A stretch of DNA of 58,071 bases from Clostridiales bacterium. Its GTDB lineage: Bacteria > Bacillota > Clostridia > Saccharofermentanales > Saccharofermentanaceae. The stretch is taken from assembly GCA_017515465.1 (NCBI GenBank), contig JAFWFV010000019.1, positions 1-58,071 on the forward strand, in the 5' to 3' direction. Both the position numbers and the translations under genes were made by a program. The notes under the pieces were generated by a model, which worked only from the letters and a program-made list of their open reading frames with translations, had not been told where the DNA came from and ran no database searches. Shown here piece by piece: positions 52,633 to 58,071 of the stretch (positions within the stretch are counted from its first letter, which is position 1; each line of letters starts with the position of its first letter).

Positions 52633-52660
52633 TTGACAATTTTTGAATGTTACATTAAAA
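52633..52660 (+). promoter_or_regulatory. acpP promoter
   Basis: TTGACA (52633-52638), 16-base spacer, TTAAAA (52655-52660). The -10 box lies inside the palindrome at 52651-52668. Confidence 0.65.
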
Positions 52661-52668
52661 GTAATGTA
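52651..52668 (+). promoter_or_regulatory. Palindrome over the acpP -10 box (candidate fatty-acid regulator operator)
   Basis: TACATTA-AAAG-TAATGTA is a perfect 7-4-7 inverted repeat covering the -10 element of acpP. Fatty-acid regulators such as FapR or FabT bind similarly placed sites, but the sequence does not closely match either consensus as I know it. Confidence 0.5.
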
Positions 52669-52707
52669 GATTGTTAATCACAACAATCACATTGGAGGTA
52701 TTAATAA

Positions 52708-52953
52708 ATGACTAGAGAAGAATTATTTGACAGCATTAAGGCAATGATCGTTGAGCAGCTCGGTGTAGACGAGGCTACTATAACAGAGGATTCCTCTTTC
52801 ATTGATGATCTCAACGCTGATTCACTCGATATGGTTGAACTCGTTATGGCTATGGAGCAGGAGTTCGATATTGAGATCCCTGATGATGTTGCAGAGAAGG
52901 TATCCACAGTTAAGGATGCTATCGACTACATCAAGGGCCTTGAAGAGCAGTAA
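52708..52953 (+). CDS. acpP: Acyl carrier protein
   Basis: The 81-residue acidic four-helix protein carries growing fatty acyl chains on a phosphopantetheine attached to Ser39 in [10 protein letters not shown]. Its sequence and length are typical of the type II fatty-acid synthase ACP. A strong GGAGGT site precedes the ATG, and the message ends at a strong hairpin at 52975, so it is expressed alone at high level. Neighbouring rnc, smc and ftsY follow the usual Firmicute order. Confidence 0.97.
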   Translation: MTREELFDSIKAMIVEQLGVDEATITEDSSFIDDLNADSLDMVELVMAMEQEFDIEIPDDVAEKVSTVKDAIDYIKGLEEQ

Positions 52954-52974
52954 TTGTTGATTCGAATAGCTTAG

Positions 52975-53007
52975 TAGCTGAATGCTCTGGCATTCAGCTA
53001 TTTTTTT
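52975..53007 (+). terminator. acpP terminator
   Basis: TAGCTGAATGC pairs perfectly with GCATTCAGCTA around a TCTG loop, followed by seven T residues. Confidence 0.9.
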
Positions 53008-53017
53008 GAGGTACCAT

Positions 53018-53728
53018 ATGGCTATAAACGATTATTCCGAGTTCGAGGAGAGGCTGGGCTACAAGTTTAAGGACCCGGATCTCCTCGAGACAGCCTTTAC
53101 CCACACAACCTATGTATTCGAGAACGGCAAGGAGCACTACCAGTCCAACCAGAGACTGGAATTCATTGGGGATGCAGTCCTGGATGTAGTCGTCGGCGAG
53201 ATGATCTATAACCAGAAACCCAAGTGCGACGAAGGCTTCCTGTCCAAGACCAGGAGTGCGGCCGTGTGCGAGAGATCTTTCGCAGAGATCGCACGTGAAC
53301 TGGATTTCGGCAAGTACCTGCTCCTGGGCAAGGGCGAGGCACAAAGCGGCGGTGCGGACAAGGATTCCAACCTGGCAGACTGCTTTGAAGCCGTTATCGC
53401 GGCAGTATATTTTGACGGCGGCTTTGATGCCGCAATGGGTGTAATTTATAAAAATCTCTCTGAAACAGTTAGAAAAGCCGTAAACGGTGAGATCTTTATG
53501 GATTACAAGAGCAAGCTCCTGGAGATATCACAGAACAGAGGTCACAGACATCAGATTTCTTTTGTGATCGTTGACGAGAGGGGACCGGCACATCAGAAGG
53601 AATTTGACTGTGAAGTATACGCTGATGACGTATTCCTGGCCAGGGCTACGGGGCACAGCAAGAAAGATGCCGAACAGAAATGTGCGAGAAGTGCTATTGA
53701 AGTCTATAATTCCACTTTTATGGTATAA
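53018..53728 (+). CDS. rnc: Ribonuclease III
   Basis: The 236-residue enzyme cleaves double-stranded RNA such as rRNA precursors. The RNase III signature NQRLEFIGDAVLDVVV (about 46-61) contains catalytic Glu/Asp residues. ADCFEAVIAAVYFDGG (about 118-133) holds the second set. A C-terminal dsRNA-binding domain (about 160-234) ends HSKKDAEQKCARSAIEVY. ATG 53018 follows GAGGT and is preferred to an earlier in-frame start that overlaps the acpP terminator. It lies seven bases before smc. Confidence 0.96.
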   Translation: MAINDYSEFEERLGYKFKDPDLLETAFTHTTYVFENGKEHYQSNQRLEFIGDAVLDVVVGEMIYNQKPKCDEGFLSKTRSAAVCERSFAEIARELDFGKYLLLGKGEAQSGGADKDSNLADCFEAVIAAVYFDGGFDAAMGVIYKNLSETVRKAVNGEIFMDYKSKLLEISQNRGHRHQISFVIVDERGPAHQKEFDCEVYADDVFLARATGHSKKDAEQKCARSAIEVYNSTFMV

Positions 53729-53729
53729 T
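53721..53729 (+). promoter_or_regulatory. Extended -10 promoter of smc, leaderless geometry
   Basis: TGGTATAAT ends six bases before the smc ATG at 53736, within the end of rnc, with no Shine-Dalgarno. The element and spacing are identical to those before the 2805 gene. Confidence 0.6.
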
Positions 53730-53735
53730 TAGTCG

Positions 53736-56700
53736 ATGTATCTCAAAAAACTGGAAATTCAAGGTTTTAAGTCATTCCCGGAGAATACTCTTATTGAATT
53801 CGATACAGGAATGACGGCCATCGTAGGCCCTAACGGAAGCGGTAAATCTAATGTTACCGACGCTGTCCGCTGGGTTCTGGGCGAGCAGAGTGCCAAGTCC
53901 CTCAGAGGCGGCAAGATGGAGGATGTTATCTTTAACGGAACATCCACCCGTAAGGCCATGAACTACGCTGAGGTTACACTCACCCTGGATAACGGTGACG
54001 GATACATAGATTATGATTTCCCCGAAATACAGATTACCAGGAGGCTCTACCGCTCCGGTGAGAGTGAATACCAGATCAACAAGGTCAACTGCAGGCTCAA
54101 GGACATCGTGGGACTGTTCCTGGATACCGGTATCGGTAAGGACGGTTATTCCATCGTAGGTCAGGGCCGTGTTGACGAGATCCTTTCCACAAAGTCCGAG
54201 GATAGGCGATATGTCATCGAAGAGGCGGCAGGTATCGTCAAGTACAAGGTCAGAAAAGATGAGTCTGAGCGTAAGCTGAATCAGACTGAACAGAACCTGC
54301 TCAGGATCGATGATGTCCTGGCCGAGCTCAATGAGCGTGTCGGACCTCTGGAGGAACAGAGCAAGAAGGCTATAAAGTACCATAAGGCCTATGAGGAGAT
54401 GAAGACCAAGGATATATCACTCCTGGTCCACAAGATCACCGAGGCATCCAATGCCATGGGTGATTCCTCATCTGTCAAGGAACAGCTGGAAGCAGAGATC
54501 AACGAGCAGGAGGACAGGTTCATCAAGCTCCGTAACGATAACATGGATCTCATGACCAGGAGCGAACAGATGGAGGATGCCATCGAGGACAAGCGTCAGG
54601 AGTTATCCGACGTTACTGAAGAGCAGTACGAGAAGAATACTGACAGGAAAGTCCTCATTGAGCGTAAGAACCAGATCGCAAAGTCCATCGAGGATAACAA
54701 ATACGACAACGAGACTGCACAGACCAGGATAAGCACCCTTGAACTGGACAGGAAGTCCCATATGGAGAAAGCTGACAAGCTCCTGGGAGAGTGCAACGAT
54801 CTTAAGAAAAAGTCTGATGCGCTCATAGCTGAAAGAGACGAACTGATCGCAGAATTCCAGAAGGAAGAAAAGAGCAGGAGCGCCATTAAAACCAGCATAG
54901 ATATAAAGACTGACGAGCTCTTTGCCAGCCGCGAGAATATCAAGTCCACCGCTGCCAGGATAGAATCCCTGGGCGAGCAGATCACACAGCTCAGCGGACA
55001 ACTCAACGCCATGAAGATGGGCAAGGATGAATTGAAACAGGCTCTGGATGAGGCTGACAAGAAATGGAAGGAAATGACCAAGTCCGAAGGCGAAGTCCAG
55101 GACGATATCAATTCCCGCCACGACAAGCTCAAGGATCTTACGGAAAAGCAGAGGGAACTCAACAAGTTCTTTGAGACGAATAACAGTGAATTCCTCTCTT
55201 CTGTTGCCAGGCTCAGGACACTTAAGGATCTGGAGAAGAGAAAGGAAGGATACCAGGAATCAGTAAGAAGGCTCCTGGATGAGATCGACGGCGATACGTC
55301 CCTCAAGAGCAAGGTGGTAGGCGTCCTTGGCGATCTCATTTCCGTTGACAAGAAATATGAGACAGCCATCGAGATAGCATTGGGAAATGCCATCCATAAC
55401 CTGGTTACCACCAAGGAAAAGGACGCAGCTGAACTGATCTCCGTCCTGAAGCAGAAGAGGCTCGGCAGAGTTACTTTCCTTCCTATCGAGAACATCAAGC
55501 CCAGGCCCATCCCTGCGGATCTGGATGCAAAAGCATCCATCCAGAAGGGTTATATCAATACGGCAGATGAACTTGTCAAGTGCGATAAGAAACTGGACGA
55601 CATCATATTCAACCTGCTGGGCAGGATAATAATTGCAGATAACCTGGATAATGCCAGGGTAATAGCTTCCAAGTGTGATCACCAGATCAGGATAATTACC
55701 CTGGACGGCGATTCTGTTAATCCCGGCGGATCTCTTACGGGCGGAAGCGTACGCAAGTCCGGCGTCGGAATACTCGGCAGAGGCAGAGAGATCGAGGAGC
55801 TTACAAAGCGTACAAATGAGCTCGAGGCAAAGCTTTCTGATAACGAGGAGAACCGTCAGGAAGTTGATGACAAGATCGGCAATATCAACAGGGAGATCAT
55901 GCTCCTCGGCGAGCAGATGAAGTATTTCTCCATGGAGAGGGTCAAGGCCGAGACTGATTACAGGAATATCGAGAGCAAGATCAGCGAGGCTGAGGAACAG
56001 CGCAAGAATACTGAGGAGATGATCGGTAAGATATCCACTGAAAAGCTCCGCCTCGAAGACGACCTGGAGGAATTGGGCAGGATCGAGCAGGAACTCAATA
56101 ACGAACTGACAGACTTTAAGGAGGACAGCAAGTCCGGCGATGAGAAGGCTGCCAGGTTCAATGAGAAGATGAATGAGATCAGGGACAAGATCTCAGAGCT
56201 TTCCGTAAATTCAGAGAGGCTCCTTGCTGAGAGAAACGGTGTCCTGAACCTGGCCGAACATATAAAGACCCAGATCGATGCCAACAAGAATGAGATCGAC
56301 GGCAGATCAGAGCAGATCGCCGAGGATGAAAAGCAGCTGGCTGAGATCGACAAGGAGATCGAAGCTATCGCTAAGGAACTGGATAAGCTGAACGAACTGG
56401 AAAAGAAGTATTCCGGTGAGGTATCAGAGCTCATTGCAAAGAAGAATGAGATCGATTCCGGCATGTCCGGATTTGCCGACAAGCTCACATCCATCAGCGA
56501 TACGATAAATAATCTACGCAACAGACTGAACAACCATCTGTCCAAGTATGAGAAATACATCACTGAGATAGATATGTCCAAGAACCGTCTCTGGGAGGAT
56601 TATGAGGTTACATACGACAACATCAAGGATTCATGTGAGGCAGTGGAGGATGCAGACAAGCTCTCCAAGGAAGTCTCCAAGCTTAGGAACGAGATCAAGA

Positions 56701-57293
56701 ACATCGGTCCTGTTAACCTGAATTCCATCGATGAGTATAAGGAACTGTCCGAGAGGATCGAGTTCATGTCCAACCAGCGCAATGACATCTTTGAGGCAAA
56801 GACTAACCTCGAGAAGGTAATAGCAGATCTCATCAGCGAGATGCAGCAGCAGTTCATTACACAGTTTGAGATAATCAATAATAACTTTAAGCGTGTCTTC
56901 TTCGATCTTTTTGGCGGCGGTACTGCCGAGATCGTATTGGACTCTGAAGACGTTCTGGAATGCAACATCGAGATCAAGGCCCAGCCCCCGGGAAAGAAAC
57001 TCCAGAGCTTAACGCTCCTGTCAGGCGGTGAGAGATGCCTTACTGCGATCGTTCTGCTCTTTGCCATACTGGAGCTCAAGCCGTCTCCTTTCGTAATCCT
57101 CGATGAGGTCGAGGCAGCTCTCGATGATGTCAACGTAACCAGGTTTACGGATTTCGTCAGAAGATACTGTGTCAAGTCTCAGTTCATCCTTGTTACGCAC
57201 CGTAAGGGTACCATGGAGGCATGTGACCGCATGTACGGCGTAACGATGGCAGAGAGAGGAATCTCCAAGATACTCTCCATGAGACTCAGCTAG
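53736..57293 (+). CDS. smc: Chromosome segregation protein SMC
   Basis: The 1185-residue condensin subunit has an N-terminal ATPase half (Walker A GPNGSGKSNV, 31-40) and a long coiled coil (about 170-500). The hinge domain (about 515-680) contains GSLTGGSVRKSG. A second coiled coil (about 685-1020) follows, then the C-terminal ATPase half with signature LLSGGERCLTA and Walker B PFVILDEVEAALDD. Length is standard. It loops DNA with ScpA/ScpB, which are not in this window. Its start seems leaderless; ftsY follows eight bases later with a GGAGG site. Confidence 0.97.
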   Translation: MYLKKLEIQGFKSFPENTLIEFDTGMTAIVGPNGSGKSNVTDAVRWVLGEQSAKSLRGGKMEDVIFNGTSTRKAMNYAEVTLTLDNGDGYIDYDFPEIQITRRLYRSGESEYQINKVNCRLKDIVGLFLDTGIGKDGYSIVGQGRVDEILSTKSEDRRYVIEEAAGIVKYKVRKDESERKLNQTEQNLLRIDDVLAELNERVGPLEEQSKKAIKYHKAYEEMKTKDISLLVHKITEASNAMGDSSSVKEQLEAEINEQEDRFIKLRNDNMDLMTRSEQMEDAIEDKRQELSDVTEEQYEKNTDRKVLIERKNQIAKSIEDNKYDNETAQTRISTLELDRKSHMEKADKLLGECNDLKKKSDALIAERDELIAEFQKEEKSRSAIKTSIDIKTDELFASRENIKSTAARIESLGEQITQLSGQLNAMKMGKDELKQALDEADKKWKEMTKSEGEVQDDINSRHDKLKDLTEKQRELNKFFETNNSEFLSSVARLRTLKDLEKRKEGYQESVRRLLDEIDGDTSLKSKVVGVLGDLISVDKKYETAIEIALGNAIHNLVTTKEKDAAELISVLKQKRLGRVTFLPIENIKPRPIPADLDAKASIQKGYINTADELVKCDKKLDDIIFNLLGRIIIADNLDNARVIASKCDHQIRIITLDGDSVNPGGSLTGGSVRKSGVGILGRGREIEELTKRTNELEAKLSDNEENRQEVDDKIGNINREIMLLGEQMKYFSMERVKAETDYRNIESKISEAEEQRKNTEEMIGKISTEKLRLEDDLEELGRIEQELNNELTDFKEDSKSGDEKAARFNEKMNEIRDKISELSVNSERLLAERNGVLNLAEHIKTQIDANKNEIDGRSEQIAEDEKQLAEIDKEIEAIAKELDKLNELEKKYSGEVSELIAKKNEIDSGMSGFADKLTSISDTINNLRNRLNNHLSKYEKYITEIDMSKNRLWEDYEVTYDNIKDSCEAVEDADKLSKEVSKLRNEIKNIGPVNLNSIDEYKELSERIEFMSNQRNDIFEAKTNLEKVIADLISEMQQQFITQFEIINNNFKRVFFDLFGGGTAEIVLDSEDVLECNIEIKAQPPGKKLQSLTLLSGGERCLTAIVLLFAILELKPSPFVILDEVEAALDDVNVTRFTDFVRRYCVKSQFILVTHRKGTMEACDRMYGVTMAERGISKILSMRLS

Positions 57294-57301
57294 GAGGATA
57301 T

Positions 57302-58071
57302 ATGGGTTTATTTGATGCTTTTAAGCGTGGTCTGGATAAGACGAGAAAGTTCTTTGGAGGCGGTTTTACAAAGATCGCGGCCATGACAGGCCATTTCGAT
57401 GAGGACCAGCTCGATGAGCTGGAGGAACTGATGGTCAGGGCTGACTGCGGTGTTCCTGCCAGCATGGAGATAATAGACAGGGTCAAGGCCGATATCAGGA
57501 AGACAGGCGACAACAGCACAGAAGCTGTCCTGGCATCTGTCAGATCAGGAATGATCGATATCCTGGGCGAGAAATCCTCTTATCAGCTCATTGACGGTAA
57601 GTTAAATGTTCTGCTCCTGGTGGGTGTAAATGGTACGGGCAAGACGACCACGGCAGGCAAGCTCGCTGCCAGATATAAGGCAGAAGGCAAGAAAGTAATA
57701 ATCGCAGCTGCTGATACATTCAGGGCGGCAGCAGTGGAACAGATCAAGGTATGGGGCGAGAGGACCGGAACAACGGTCATATCCCAGGGCTCAGACGGAT
57801 CTGATCCCGCAGCAGTAGTATTCGATTCCGTTCATGCGGCGATCGCCCGTAAAGCTGATGTGCTCATAGTAGATACTGCAGGCAGGCTCCATAACAAAAA
57901 GAACCTCATGACGAGCTGGCCAAGATCAAGAGGATCATCTCCAGAGAGGCCCCCGACAGCGATATCAAGTCCATGCTGATCATTGATGCCACAACAGGAC
58001 AGAACGGCGTACTGCAGGCTCAGAGCTTTTCTGAGGTCGTAGATCTGGATTACCTGGGCGTAACAAAGCTC
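57302..58071 (+). pseudogene. ftsY: ftsY (SRP receptor), one-base frameshift and cut by window end
   Basis: The reading frame opens as FtsY: an N domain of helices, then the G domain with P-loop GVNGTGKTTTAGKL (about 103-116), DTFRAAAVEQ and DTAGRLHNKKNLM. After codon ATG 57908-57910 the frame is lost. Adding one G gives DELAKIKRIIS, then IDATTGQNGVLQAQSF and YLGVTKL up to base 58071, the normal FtsY sequence. FtsY targets ribosome-nascent-chain complexes to the membrane and is normally essential, so a sequencing or assembly deletion is far likelier than a true mutation. The acidic N-terminal A domain is absent, as usual in Firmicutes. The 3' end lies outside the window. Confidence 0.9.

Noticed and set aside
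54596..55540. A 314-codon open frame on the minus strand inside smc
   Set aside because: It is opposite a certain gene, is Ser/Leu-rich as expected from the complement of coiled-coil codons, and has no start site or family motif.

Overview
The window reads as chromosomal DNA of a strictly anaerobic, low-to-mid GC Gram-positive bacterium of the class Clostridia. The evidence is a class III (oxygen-sensitive) ribonucleotide reductase, a Clostridia-style chain recA-recX-rimO-pgsA-acpP-rnc-smc-ftsY, Gram-positive lipoproteins and signalling proteins, and a B. subtilis-type LexA box at recA. Genus cannot be fixed from sequence reading alone. Promoters are often of the extended -10 type (TGN before TATAAT). 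Several genes have no Shine-Dalgarno and start 6-9 bases after that box, so they look leaderless.

Layout. 1-1763: an AT-rich left edge with a DUF2075 ATPase (cut at the window start) and a MazG-like pyrophosphohydrolase, probably acquired. 1986-5459: ADP-ribosylglycohydrolase, an AlkZ-related protein, a small unknown protein, a lipoprotein with two cystatin-like repeats, and a frameshifted GNAT. 5469-13604: two-component system, MacB-like ABC transporter, a serine hydrolase without the usual N-terminal strands, and a PrcB-domain lipoprotein. 13606-16674 (minus): a three-gene FAD/iron-sulfur module of the anaerobic glycerol-3-phosphate dehydrogenase type. 16805-22832: CatA-type acetyltransferase, GGDEF-EAL protein, TetR regulator with a palindromic operator, and the first of three rifampin-phosphotransferase-like dikinases. 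22859-26969: Mrp ATPase, then nrdG-nrdD behind three NrdR boxes set exactly 32 bp apart.

27126-41339 is the most unusual part. A LacI-sensor diguanylate cyclase is followed by a compact lipid-type operon: an archaeal-type CarS (CDP-archaeol synthase family) protein, a second dikinase, a PssA-like CDP-alcohol phosphatidyltransferase and a UbiA prenyltransferase. After a lipoprotein comes a second run: a third dikinase, two GNAT proteins, an AMP-forming ligase and an SGNH hydrolase. I infer that these encode an undescribed lipid or lipid-like metabolite pathway using Rph-like dikinases. 41388-48193: Ppx/GppA and polyphosphate kinase, aldose epimerase, branched-chain aminotransferase and an MBL-fold hydrolase. 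48339 to the end: housekeeping DNA repair, translation, lipid and chromosome genes, closing with an ftsY that carries a one-base frameshift and runs off the window.

Three genes (GNAT at 4993, lipoprotein at 34179, ftsY at 57302) carry apparent single-base indels. Because ftsY is normally essential, some of these are probably sequence errors. No rRNA, tRNA, CRISPR array or insertion sequence was seen, and no gene-free stretch exceeds about 270 bases.
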